Source of the DNA: Hypsibius dujardini
Taxonomy: Eukaryota > Tardigrada > Eutardigrada > Parachela > Hypsibiidae
Direction of reading: 5' to 3'
Assembly: GCA_001579985.1 (NCBI GenBank)
Contig: LRSR01014238.1
Span: 1 to 26,952, forward strand
DNA: 26,952 nucleotides
Shown: one piece after another, positions 16,462 through 26,777 of the stretch
Layout of the letters: each line of letters begins with the position of its first letter
Numbering within the stretch: the first letter of the stretch is position 1
Notes under the pieces: generated by a model
What the model saw: the letters and a program-made list of their open reading frames with translations, nothing else
Told to the model about the DNA's origin: nothing
Database searches by the model: none
Position numbers and translations under genes: made by a program

Positions 16462-19400
16462 ATGAAGTTTTCCGGATTATTTTCCCTGGCGGTTTGCTGC
16501 GGAATAATTGGAGGCACCAACGCAGGAGCTGTAAGTCCCAACAAATACACGATGTTAAACGCATTTGTAAATGATGAACTGCTCATATTATTTTTTGTTT
16601 TTATTATTTAACTAATAGTTTATCATTTTTTTTACTAACAAATGTGTATTACATTGAATTAAATAATCTTGCAGAACGAGCGGAATGGCAAACGGCAACG
16701 CGTCCTCCGCATTGTAAACGGAACCGTCAGCCAATGGGACTTTCCCATCCACAATGACCACGCCTCCAAAAGCGGGCATGCTCAGGTGAGAGGTTCCGCG
16801 TCTTCTCACGGCTTTTTTAGCAGCTTAAATGAGAACAATCATGTGATGCCATCGAATGTGGCGGCTCAGCATCTGTCAGGGGTAAGTGTAGGAGAAAAAA
16901 AGAAGTACAATAGAAATGTGTGTGAAAAAGCGTGTGGACGAAAGTTTGGCGGTGAACACAGTCCGTGGCATGCAGGCAGGCTGACGGGAAGGAATGCCGT
17001 CCGTCGGCGAATCTTTAGACCGGCGCATTGATATGTTTGTATCTTTTCAGAAAGCTGGGACAGCCCCACTAGTACAAGGTTAGTTGACGACTTGATTTTA
17101 GACACAATAGTGTTGGAAAAAACAGAATAATGCTGACTGTAGTGTGCGTGACTTATTTGCAGCTGTGAACCTTCCCACTGTTGCGCCGACCAACCCACCC
17201 ACGGACAACTCCACCACGGCTGATCCCAATTCCACCACCTCCGCCGGAGGCTCCACGACCGCTGCCACAACGGACGCGTCAACTGCAGCGGTGACGACGA
17301 CAGGGTCTACCGCAGCAGTGACGACGGAAGGTTCTACCGCGGCGGTGACGACAGAAGGGTCTACAGCCGCAGTTACGACGTCAGGGTCTACCGCAGCAGT
17401 TACGACGGAAGGTTCTACCGCGGCGGTGACGACAGAAGGGTCTACCGCAGCAGTGACGACGGAAGGTTCCACCGCAGCAGTGACGACGTCAGGGTCTACC
17501 GCAGCAGTTACGACGGAAGGTTCCACCTCGGCAGTGACGACGGAAGGTTCCACCTCGGCAGTGACGACGGGAAGTTCCACCTCGGCAGTGACAACGGAAG
17601 GGTCTACAACCGCAGTAACAACGGTAGGGTCTACCGCAGCAGTTACGACGTCAGGGTCTACCGTTGCGGTGACGACGGGAGGTTCCACCTCGGCAGTCAC
17701 GACGGAAGGTTCCACCTCGGCGGTGACGACGGTAGGGTCTACCGCGGCGGTGACGACGGTGGAATCAGTCACAACGACGCCAGTTTCCATTTCCACAACG
17801 ACGGTTCAACCAGTCAGCAATACCACAACCAGCGCACAAGTTACGTCAACCGCCACCACGACAATAGCAACTACGGTTGTTTCCACGTCTGCCAGCAGCA
17901 CCCAGCAGACCACGCCTGCGGTGTCGACCACAACGACCGGTGAGTTAGTTATCCGTTGAGCTGCCTTCGCTCCATATGGGTCCGTTTCTGCAAGTGACTG
18001 TTTGCTTGTACTGTCAACAGGTGGTGCGATGTCCATTCAAAGTCCCCCGCTGGCAGAGGCGCTTCACATCTTGAAGGGCAAAAAGACTATCAGCAGCCCC
18101 TATCCCCAGCTGATCGCCGTGCCCGCACCCATCAGCTTCAGCTGCGACAACCACAAGCCAGGATTCTATGCCGATCCCGATTTCGGTTGCCAAGTGTTCC
18201 GTCGGTGCACAATCGGAGGTTACATGTACAATTTTATCTGCCCAGTCCAAACGGTAAGATGTTCCAGCAATCCTAACTCAGAGGCAGCTGATCATCACCC
18301 CGTTCTCCTCCCCACAGCTCTTCAACCAGATCACTCTCGTCTGCGACTGGTACTACAACGTCGATTGCTCACAGTAAGGCTGCTCTTTAAATTATCCTGT
18401 GTAACTTGCACGACAAACGTTCTGTTGCAACATAGAACTCCGCAATTCTACGATTACGCCAACTCGCGGTTATATCACTCAGACCAGCCGCTTCTCGGCA
18501 ACGACCCTCGTAAGAAACTCATCACTAGAATTTGGCTTAGATCGAATTTTTGGATATCACTGTGGCAATTGGTTGTAGTTACCACGTCTGGAACGACTGG
18601 GGCAACAGTAACAACACCCGCCACAACTGCGGGTTCTGGTACTACAACAACCGGGTCTGCGGTTACAACGACTAGCGCTTCCGGAGTTACTACAACTAGC
18701 GGTTCCGGGGTCATCACGACAAGCGGTTCCGGGGTTACAACGACGAGCGGTTCCGGTATTACCACGACGAGTGCTTCCGGAGTTACAACGACGAGCGGTT
18801 CCAGTGTTACCACGACGAACGGTTCTGGGGTAACAACAACTAGCGCTTCCGGAGTTACCACGACGAGCAGTTCTGGGGTAACAACAACTAGCGCTTCCGG
18901 AGTCACCACGACAAGCGGTTCCGGGGTCACAACAACGAGCGGTTCCGGTGTTACCACGACGAGCGATTCTGGGGTAACAACAACTAGCGCTTCCGGAGTC
19001 ACCACGACAAGCGGTTCCGGGGTTACAACAACGAGCGGTTCCGGGGTTACAACGACAAGCGGTTCCGGGGTTACAACGACGAGCGGTTCTGGGGTTACAA
19101 CGACTAGCGCTTCCGGGGTCACAACGACTAGCGATTCCGGGATTACAACGACGAGCGGTTCCGGTGTTACCACAACGAGTGGTTCTGAGGTTACAACGAC
19201 TAGCTCTTCCGGGGTCAACACAACAAGCGGTTCCGGTGTTACCACGACGAGCGGCTCAGGGGTCACTACTGCAGGAACAGATGTAACTACAACTAGTGGG
19301 TCCGGGGTGACAACCGCGGGCTCGGTCACCACGACTAGCGGTTCCGGGGTTACAACGACGAGCGGTTCCGGTGTTACCACAACCAGTGCTTCCGGGGTCA

Positions 19401-21193
19401 CCACTACAAGCGGTTCCGGGGTTACAACAACGAGCGGTTCCGGTGTTACCACGACGAGCGGTTCTGGGGTCACCACGACGAGCGCTTCCGGAGTTACAAC
19501 GACGAGCGGTTCTGGGGTAACAACAACTAGCGCTTCCGGAGTCACCACGACAAGCGGTTCCGGGGTTACAACGACAAGCGGTTCCGGGGTTACCACGACG
19601 AGCGCTTCCGGAGTTACAACGACGAGCGGTTCCGGTGTTACCACGACTAGTGGTTCAGAGGTTACAACTGCGGGATCCGGTATTACAACAACTAGCGGAT
19701 CCGGGGTCACCACGACAAGCGGAACGGGTGTTACCACTTCGGGACCGATCACAACAACCAGCAGTTCTGGGGTTACCACCGTGGGATCCGTTACCACGAC
19801 CAGCGGATCGGGCGTCACCACTGCATGTTCCGGTACCGGCGCAGATGGATCCGCTATGCCAATTCAAGAGCCTCCTCTCACAGAAGCGCTTCATATTTTG
19901 AAGGGAAGCAAAAGGGTGAGCAGTACTTTCCCTCAGTTGACTGCAGTTCCAGCAGGATCCAATTTCGTCTGTCCCGCCAATCAACCCGGATACTACGCTG
20001 ATATCGACTTTGAATGCCAAGTGTTCCATTACTGCAGTCAAACTGGTGCCCGGTCCAGCTTCGTCTGTCCGGTTCAAACGGTAAGGGTGGCGCCTTGTTA
20101 CCGCGCATAATTGTTAATGCAGTAACTGAAGCCCTGCACCGCTGTGTTATAGCTGTTCAACCAAATTACACTCGTCTGCGACTGGTACTACAACGTGGAC
20201 TGTTCGAAGTAAGGCCCCAACTTCCAAACCCAGCCATCCTTGAATCTGCTTTTCATTCTGTCTCTGCAATGACTGTCTGTTGTTTAGGTCGCTCCAGTTC
20301 ATCAACTACACTAACCCACGGTTGTATCACCCATCTTGGCCTCTTCTGGGCAATACCCCTTGTAAGTTTCTGTTCACCTGTGATTTTATGAAATTAGCTT
20401 AACTGTGTAATTGTCTGCAGTAACACCGTCTGGATGTACCACCGCAGCCGTTACAACTACGGCATCGAGTGGTTCCACCACAGGTACAACAACGGCTGGG
20501 GCGAACGTGACTGGCTCGACTGTCGGGTCAACGACTACTGTGGCGACAAATGGCTCAACTACAACTGCCGCTTCGGGCGGTTCCACAACAACTGCAGCAA
20601 CAAACGGGTCAACCACAACTGCCGCAACAAACGGGTCAACCACAACTGCTGTCTCTGGCGGATCAACCACAACTGCGGCGTCGGACGGGTCAAACACCAC
20701 GGTGGCTTCGGGTGGCTCCACAACTGCAGCAGCTGGTGGATCCACCACGGTGGCCTCTGGTGGTTCCACAACTGCGGCGACGGACGGGTCAACCACCACG
20801 GTGGCTTCGGGCGGTTCCACAGCAACTGTGTCGACAAATGCGTCCACTCCCACCAGCGCTGTTACTGCCCCGTCTACAACTGCTACCACCGTCAGCGCCG
20901 TAACAAACGCTACCACCGCCACCGCCGCAACAAACGCTACCACCGCCACCGCCGTAACAACCGCTACCACCGCAACCGCCATTACAACCGCTACCACCGC
21001 AACCGCCGTTACAACCGCTACCACTGCTGCAATTACTCCCACATCTACCACTATCCAAGGTCAGGGAAACAATCAGGGTGGCGGTCTCACAATCATCATC
21101 AACAACAGTTCAGTCGTCATAAACACAAGGAAGAAGTCAGACGCACCCGTTCCGGCGAAGGTCAGCGTAATCAAAGGCGTAAAGAAGGTCTAA
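16462..21193 (+). CDS. secreted mucin-like protein with two chitin-binding type 2 (ChtBD2/CBM14) domains, 1282 aa, eleven exons
   Basis: Exons: 16462-16530, 16675-16881, 17051-17078, 17163-17939, 18021-18253, 18318-18373, 18436-18509, 18579-20080, 20153-20208, 20288-20361, 20421-21193. All introns are GT-AG and every join keeps frame. Residues 1-23 are a signal peptide. A Thr/Ser-rich block follows (about 103-360, nine-residue GSTAAVTTE units). Then come ChtBD2-1 (C402 to C455), a block of about 45-50 eight-residue GSGVTTTS-type units (about 490-880), ChtBD2-2 (C946 to C999) and a third block (about 1030-1240). Each chitin-binding domain has six cysteines, is preceded by EALHILKG, and is followed by a conserved tail ending PLLGNDP or PLLGNTP. 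The lysine-rich end is GVKKV. It likely binds chitin in cuticle or gut lining, with heavily O-glycosylated spacers. Exon 2 could end at 16785 instead, but GTAAGT at 16882 is the better donor. Confidence 0.9.
17270..17770. repeat. 27-bp coding minisatellite (GSTAAVTTE units)
   Basis: About 18 nine-codon units run in frame through exon 4 of the mucin gene. Variation between units is mostly GAA versus TCA (E/S) at the last codon, or GCA/GCG/TCG within the unit. The reverse strand is open too, for composition reasons only. Confidence 0.9.
18650..19830. repeat. 24-bp coding minisatellite (GSGVTTTS units), ~45-50 copies
   Basis: Eight-codon units fill exon 8 of the mucin gene. Unit variants (GGTTCC, GCTTCC, GATTCT, AGTTCT) recur in the same order in separate places. 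For example GGGGTAACAACAACTAGCGC occurs near 18828, 18870, 18970 and 19510, which indicates amplification of multi-unit blocks. A few 15-21-bp irregular units (ACTGCAGG, GCGGGCTC) break the period near 19265-19330 and 19670-19830. Confidence 0.92.
20520..21050. repeat. 24-bp then 30-bp coding minisatellites in the last mucin exon
   Basis: From about 20520 to 20830 the units are eight codons (GSTTTAAT/S and relatives). From about 20880 to 21030 they change to a ten-codon ACC/GCC-rich unit (TATAVTTATT). The two blocks adjoin but have different periods, so they arose separately. Confidence 0.85.
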
Positions 21194-22422
21194 AACATTT
21201 TCCCGGTTGTTTTTGTTACTGGTTTTTCTGCATTCTTGTGATCTTTGTTCGTTCTTTCGTTACCGTTTTGATTAGTTTCAGCAAATTGCTGACTGTTATT
21301 GTTTTGTTTGTCGAGACTTTCTTTTGTTCTTCTGTTCTATTAGATCTGTGCAAAAAATATATAAAATATATTAATCTGTAGAAGATGTTAACCCTCGGAC
21401 AGGATTCTCAATGGCTTGGTCTACCAGCCCTCTTTTTTTCTGTTTTACACATCGATTATTTTTCCTTCTACCAGCCTTCAATTATTTACTAAATTTGATC
21501 TTAATACTTTCTCTTTGATAATTAAATGTGGGCACTGAAATCTCAGTTACTGCCAAAGCGATTCCGTTCGCAAAGCAAGACCATCGGTCGTTCTTCTTCT
21601 TCCCTGACTTTGTTACGCACTTTAGTTTAGACCAATGCCAGCATTTTGCGGCTTTGTCTTAAAACCTTAGAGAGATTTCGCCCGGAAATGTAAGGAGTCA
21701 AATAAACATAAGCACAACTTTTTGGCTACACGCGCTACCGTTTTCCGTGTACCAACTTGATTTCCCTTGTACAATTTGCATAGATTTGCCATTTCTAAGC
21801 AAGTTGTATACGAGCTCGACATTGTGAAATCTTTCAGTTCTTTTGAGCCGTTTTCGAATAAATTCGATTTCCACAAATTGCCATTTTTTATTTCAAAACA
21901 CTTTGGACCCGGGCGCATCTTTCCGATTAATCGGAATTTTTCGTAATCCAAATTTTTGTAATCCAGAAATGCGCGTATCTGAAGGTCAGAAGATCAGGAC
22001 CCAGTTTCTTTATTCCTCACTGTTCTCCCCTGGCTTTTTTTATCTAAATAACAGCTATTTCGCTGTAAATTACGCCATAAAATATTAAGTCTATGAAGAA
22101 TTGTGTATATTTTAGCCGCAAGGAATTAAGTAAGATGGAAAATATTACGGAATAGTTGTGGAAATCCTTTTGGTCCAGAAAAATCAATTAATCAACGGTA
22201 AACTCAGTGCGTTATCTCTATCCGGCGTTTTGGCGCCCTCACCGTACACGTTGTACCATAACCGTTATGGGAAATGTTCTCCAAAAAAACCGAATTGTCA
22301 GAATAATCTAAAAAGACTAAAAAGAAGATGAAAAAAGTAGTTTTAATTGGTGTGGGAGATGTTTGATTAAGTCGTTTCGCAAAAAGATAAATTTCTTAAG
22401 ACATAGGGAACATACATATCGT
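21194..22422. other. intergenic, no gene seen
   Basis: T-rich 3' flank of the mucin gene, followed by sequence with only short ORFs. No canonical AATAAA was noticed within about 200 bp of the stop codon. Nothing on either strand has exon-like composition with matching splice sites. Confidence 0.4.
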
Positions 22423-22890
22423 ATGTCTTATGTTATGTTAGATTGGGATATGTCGGTTTGCAAACTTCTCTATTGTGGAAAAGTTGTCGTATTGTGCAAT
22501 TCTAATTTTCTTAATGCCAAGGTAAATGAGGGACTCTATTCCGTACACAAAACTAGGAAGCGATTCGAACAAGAGAAGGAATTCTTCGCGGAAATACATG
22601 TATGTGTAAGTTGCGGTAAAGAATTATCCATCCAGACGTCGTTCTGTCAGTCAGGCGTTGGTGCTCCAGTTCACACAGCTTTACACCCGTTCCGAGCAGC
22701 ATTTTGCCGATCCGGCACACGCGTCATCCGACTGGCATGTGACGCGGTAGCTAACCAGACTTATCAAGTCGACTCTATTACGCTAGAAGAACAACGGAGA
22801 CCGCTTGTCGTATTACTAGGACGGAAGAAGAAAATACTAAAGAGATGCAAAACTGATACTTTCATAACAGCAACTCGCGAGTTTATATAA
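22423..22890 (+). CDS. unrecognised ORF, 155 aa
   Basis: Uninterrupted frame from ATG at 22423 to TAA. I do not recognise it. There is no signal peptide, and the only feature is a CVSCGKEL stretch that could be half of a zinc-binding pair. The words CTAGGACGGAAGAA inside it recur at about 24405-24418, and GACAGAGTACAGAA is duplicated just downstream (22972 and 23019). It may therefore be part of a decayed repeat rather than a host gene. Confidence 0.2.
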   Translation: MSYVMLDWDMSVCKLLYCGKVVVLCNSNFLNAKVNEGLYSVHKTRKRFEQEKEFFAEIHVCVSCGKELSIQTSFCQSGVGAPVHTALHPFRAAFCRSGTRVIRLACDAVANQTYQVDSITLEEQRRPLVVLLGRKKKILKRCKTDTFITATREFI

Positions 22891-23100
22891 GCGCTACGAG
22901 TGCCTACATGCAAAAGTACGTGTACGAGGTATTAAATGACCAATGGCCACATCAACGTAAACACCTACGAAGACAGAGTACAGAAGCGCTCATAAACATG
23001 TCAGAGCTGTCCATATAAGACAGAGTACAGAAATGCTCGCAAATAGATTAGAATTCACTCCAATACAGAACAGTACTAAATTACGTGTATGCTAATAACA

Positions 23101-23629
23101 TTAAGAGACTACCAGACGCGGGGTGGTGATGACAGGCAAGAAGGCTCTGTTTTGCGGTCCGGGCGTTGACGGATCAGCAGACGCGACACATGAAATCAAG
23201 CAACTGCCCATCGTACCAAGAAGCAAAGCAGGGGACTCTCCGGGTTTCGGGGTCGGATCTGTTACGGGAGTGGGCTTGCTTGCTGTCAACTGCAGGTCCA
23301 ATACCCAATTCGGCTCGCAGCACTTTGGGCAGCACGACTGGGATGTGCAGCACTTTTGCGTGCCAGGACAAGTTGAGTCGCCGTGACATTGCGCGGCACA
23401 CTTCACCATTATCCAGCTCGCGGGAATCCCAGGTTGAGTTGATGTGGCACTTTCCGAACTTGACGATTTTTTCACCTTTTGAAGGAAACAACCAAAACGT
23501 AATACTTGGTGCATAATAAGTTACGAGGAAAAATGTTCCCTAACCGGCAGCCGCAGAAGACCTTCGTGGATCAAAGAACGAAAACGTCACCAGACATAGC
23601 AAAAGTGTAATTAGCTCGATTTTCTTAAT
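23101..23629 (-). pseudogene. WAP (whey acidic protein) domain secreted protein, apparently decayed
   Basis: Exon 1 (23629-23545) encodes a typical signal peptide but starts ATT-AAG-AAA where ATG would be expected, with an in-frame stop just upstream. A 69-bp GT-AG intron (23544-23476) follows. The spliced frame enters exon 2 as GEKIVKFGKCH, the usual start of a WAP domain, but the rest of the cysteine pattern lies in the next frame: C-3-C-5-C-5-CC-4-C-3-C within KCAAQCHGDSTCPGTQKCC. The frames cross near 23398. The second frame then runs through a Pro/Thr-rich tail to TAA at 23101. Start-codon loss plus a one-base frame change suggests a pseudogene. Alternatives are sequencing error, or a 137-aa product from ATG 23514 that lacks a signal peptide and the first cysteine. 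WAP proteins are usually protease inhibitors or antimicrobial factors. Confidence 0.55.
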
Positions 23630-23717
23630 ACGACTAGTAGTTTAGAGCATGAGCAAAATATTTGTAGGCAAAGATCGAACGGGAAAGGCGGTGGTAGACT
23701 TGTCTTTATCGATCCGG

Positions 23718-23725
23718 TTTTTATA
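23718..23725 (-). promoter_or_regulatory. TATA box for the WAP-like gene
   Basis: On the minus strand the sequence reads GGTATAAAAACC, with TATAAAAA at 23725-23718, about 90 bp before the exon 1 reading frame. This is the best TATA match near any gene in the window. Confidence 0.5.
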
Positions 23726-24326
23726 CCTGAGCAGTAAAATCAAGAATCTGTAATTGATCATGAGGGCTGGTGGATTTGGAGTCCGATCCTACGCCTGAAC
23801 CTTTAAACTGGGACTTTTGTGCGGGGTTTGTAATGGAATGAGTTTCATTGAGTCGTGCAACGACATGGCAAGGATTACGGGAGCGGATCGATGAGAGTAG
23901 TTAATTGTCCAACAATTCAACTGCGTTGCTGTGTTGTGGAGCATTCAGTGAATATGCTTAATTGATGAACTCGTTTCCGCGTGGTAGTCGTTGTAAGCAG
24001 CGATGCATCTGTTACTACTTTTCTGTTCTACTCCTATTATGCACCCTCAATTAGTTCTGTATTTCACATTTCGTTGGTACTCAAATTCTAATTCCTTGGC
24101 GCTTAATTAGGCAACTAAAAAGTAGCGCGTCCAAACTCAGTTTTACGAGCGTTAGGTCTACCAACAGGAAGTTGGATAGGTAACAAGTTTATTAGTCTGA
24201 AAGTATAGATATGTAAAGATGAGAACTGGAAGAAAGGAAAGAAGAAGTACCACTGCTGCTAAAACTAATAAAGCATATGATTATATAGTAAAGTGTTAAC
24301 TATAGAAGTTATAGTAAACAGCACAC

Positions 24327-24358
24327 ACATCAGAATTACATACAAGTAATTCTGATGT
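24327..24358. repeat. perfect 13-bp-stem hairpin, 6-nt loop
   Basis: ACATCAGAATTAC (24327-24339) and GTAATTCTGATGT (24346-24358) are exact reverse complements around ATACAA. It is AT-rich and not followed by a T run that would suggest a terminator. Confidence 0.9.
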
Positions 24359-24694
24359 AACAGCAGGATAGAATTAATAGGGTAGTGTTAAGTCTCCGTC
24401 CCTACTAGGACGGAAGAACCTGAACATGCAAGCTATTAGACTGAATAATAGGAGAAGAATGGTGAGAAGACTTTACTGTTAGATGAGAAAGGAAGGAACT
24501 GTCACAAATGACTGTAGAACACGCACTTATATAGTCAAGGATATGGAATAGTTCCTGATCTAACGTACTATTTCCTGCCAACATGGCGGAATTATGTACG
24601 CAATAATAGCTGAGTAAGTTCATTATAGAATGTGAGGGTAGGTAGGAATGGGTTAACTAGGTAGATAGACTATGCTACTAGTAAGTGTTGCGTA

Positions 24695-24717
24695 ACTGTT
24701 GGGTACCACCCAACAGT
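24695..24717. repeat. perfect 10-bp-stem hairpin, 3-nt loop
   Basis: ACTGTTGGGT and ACCCAACAGT are exact reverse complements around ACC. A related near-palindrome (TGTTGGGCGTGGTCCAACA) lies about 85 bp further on at 24785-24803. TGTTGG/CCAACA ends are also seen on some LTRs. Confidence 0.9.
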
Positions 24718-24744
24718 AGATAGACTCACTAACTAAGCAAAGTA

Positions 24745-24855
24745 CTAGTGAGTAAAGGAGCTATAATGATTGGATATGGGGACTTGTTGGGCGTGGTCCA
24801 ACACGAGAGTGATCAGAACTAAACTAACTAAATGAATTAAAACAACTTTTTTCAT
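24745..24855 (-). CDS. possible small secreted peptide, 36 aa
   Basis: A 36-codon ORF starts MKKVV, has a hydrophobic core of about 17 residues and a plausible cleavage site before QQVPISN, and ends at TAG. The shape is that of a signal peptide with a 13-residue remainder, either a tiny peptide or the first exon of a gene. The segment overlaps the TGTTGG near-palindrome and is AT-rich, so it may be chance. I do not recognise a family. Confidence 0.2.
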   Translation of the reverse strand: MKKVVLIHLVSLVLITLVLDHAQQVPISNHYSSFTH

Positions 24856-25926
24856 TATAACCTGAAATTTTATTTTTCCGTGTTTGCCACTGTTAGTTTT
24901 TTTGTAGAAATAATTTCCACTTCGTGCAGTGTGATTCAGTGGTTCGCCGTTCAAGATCCAAACAAAGTGTCGAAGCCCTGCGGCTGCTTTGAATTTCTGT
25001 TAAGAGTGAAGGGGGTATGAGTCAGTGCGACGCACGGTGCCTCGTTCATTTCATATGCATTCGCTATACGGCAAGTTGTTTGTGTCCTGCCGACAACATC
25101 GGTTCGTTGTCCCGCTCATGCCATCATTAGCGCGGGGTTGCCGCGCTTCGAGAGAGAGATTAGATAATTTATATCTGCTTCTGTAACCCTTCCGGACTTG
25201 CATCAGCAACATTTCAAGGGCAATACGGTGCGAAGAATGATGTTGTGAAATATATCACCGACAGGTTATGAGGTTCCGTCTGGTTGTTGCACCCGACCCG
25301 GAAATTCATGTGGGATTTATTGCTGTAACATGCACGACAGACAGACCGTGCTTGTACATGATTCCAGCTGTTGTGATAGCGCTTATTCTTGGTTCTTAGG
25401 TGACAGACAGATTGTTAACCCACAAAACTCCTTTCTGGAATTTTTGTGATTTTCGTAATTTGAATGTTTGTGAAGAAGAGAACGCCAAGCTGAAAACATT
25501 CGCTTTCCATTAGAAGCTGCGCAAATCGTTTTTGCAGGTCGTAATAATTAAATTAATTGCTTCATCACAGAAATCATGCGAAAACATTAAATTAATTGCT
25601 CCACTGTCGCGTGCGAGCCGTTGAAGAGAAGGGGCGATCACCCGTGTTTATGTGCATGTATGGCCCCCTAAATTATAATTAATGAACCTCACGAATCGTG
25701 TCTGGTAGCAGACGACGAGATCTTTAGACGCTCGTTATTAAGCAGCGCGTTTTCGTCTAAGGAATTCCCCGTGAACGCTAACGACATGATCTACGTTCTT
25801 ATCGGCTGACGTTTTATTTTTTTATGTTAAACACGACCGACTGTCCGCATCCCGTTCATCGTCATAACTTTCGACGGCCAGAGGTGGAATACTCTTTTCC
25901 CGTTGCGGCTAGTAAAAATAGGCAAC
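24856..25926. other. intergenic, upstream of the second chitin-binding gene
   Basis: No gene seen. The word AATTAAATTAATTGCT occurs at about 25549 and again near 25588 (CATTAAATTAATTGCT), a short imperfect duplication. The last 150 bp should contain the promoter of the gene starting at 25927, but I see no convincing TATA box. Confidence 0.4.
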
Positions 25927-26777
25927 ATGAAAATCCACGTGTTAATTTGGGCTGCAATTTACTTTGGAATGGCTGTGGGAGTTCCATCAAACGAAATGGT
26001 AGGTCTCCTTACAAATCGACATTGTCCTTTTAGAAATTGTATTTTCTGATTGAACTGAACATCTGTAGGTGCAAGTGAAGAAATCGGCACTTCAAATCAC
26101 GGACAACACGCAGGTCAGCAAGGATCTTTTTAAGGCACTGGGGGCGCAGTCCGGCTCCGTGTGGCATCACACACACGCTCATTATTACCGACCAATTGCT
26201 ATCGGTAGGATTTTATGATCAGCAAAAGTCCCTTCAAGTTACACGCAGATTTAGGCGGCAGCTTAATCTTCTCCAATAATTTTAATTTAAACAAATACAC
26301 TTTTTCTATAAACTTATAACGGAAACAAAGTGACCATAAACTTTGCTTTAAATGTAAATATCTCCGTTCACAATTTAATTGTATTTCGAAACCCTTTTAA
26401 ATTAACCAATAATATTGTGACACACGCACTTGAAACAGGGGAAAATATTACTGACTCGACTTTTGGACAAATAATCCCACAACTACAGTACATTTGAGTG
26501 TGTTTAACGAAGGTAACTAACGCTTTCGATTCGCCTAGGAGGTCCTCTGCCTGTGCAGAATCCACCGGCGTTTGAAGCTATCCGAATTCTGAAGGGCAAC
26601 AAACAACCCACCGATTCCTACCCCAAAGCGATTCCGACCCCCCCTGACCCAATCAACTTCAGCTGCGCCAAAGTCAATCAGTCGGGATTCTACGCTGATG
26701 TAGACTTCGGTTGTCAAGTTTTCCGTCTCTGCACTCTGGACGGCGGCCTGATCAGTTTCACCTGTCCAGAACAAACG
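25927..26777 (+). CDS. secreted ChtBD2 (CBM14) chitin-binding protein, 5' part only
   Basis: Exons are 25927-25998, 26069-26204 and 26539-26777, with GT-AG introns and phases 0 and 1. The 149 residues so far comprise a signal peptide (about 1-19), a His/Tyr-containing linker (VWHHTHAHYY) and the start of a ChtBD2 domain preceded by EAIRILKGNK. Four of the six cysteines are present, and the exon stops at PEQT. That is exactly where exons 5 and 8 of the mucin gene stop, and in the same phase (0). The missing part should be a 56-bp exon encoding LFNQ...CDW...C. It is not in the remaining 175 bp, so it lies beyond the window or is lost. This is a paralogue of the mucin gene in the same orientation. 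It lacks any Thr-rich block before its first domain. Confidence 0.82.

Larger units (their letters stand above)
23726..24744. other. intergenic, hairpin-rich AT-biased sequence
   Basis: No gene is supported. From about 24180 the composition shifts to many ACTA/TAGT words. The direct repeat GTAGATAGACT occurs at 24661 and 24717. The two perfect hairpins are listed separately. Confidence 0.4.

Noticed and set aside
16786-16881. Alternative exon 2 donor at 16786 (GTGAGA) in the mucin gene
   Set aside because: Both donors keep phase 0, but GTAAGT at 16882 is the stronger consensus and the intervening frame is open. It remains possible as an alternative splice.
18475-19821. 448-codon minus-strand ORF (VVVTPEPL-type repeats), with similar ones at 17098-17796 and 20386-21051
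   Set aside because: These are antisense shadows of the mucin repeat exons. The ACC/ACG/AGC-rich units cannot form stops on the other strand. They have no splice context, signal peptide or domain.
20434-21381. 315-codon ORF rich in H, N, R, W, Y overlapping the last mucin exon
   Set aside because: Alternative frame of the Thr/Ser repeat exon. It starts inside the exon, and the correct frame is fixed by the splice phase and the Thr-rich reading.
24697-24803. Solo LTR bounded by TGTTGG and CCAACA
   Set aside because: Only about 107 bp, the five-base flanks (GTAAC and CGAGA) do not match, and no internal retroelement features were found.
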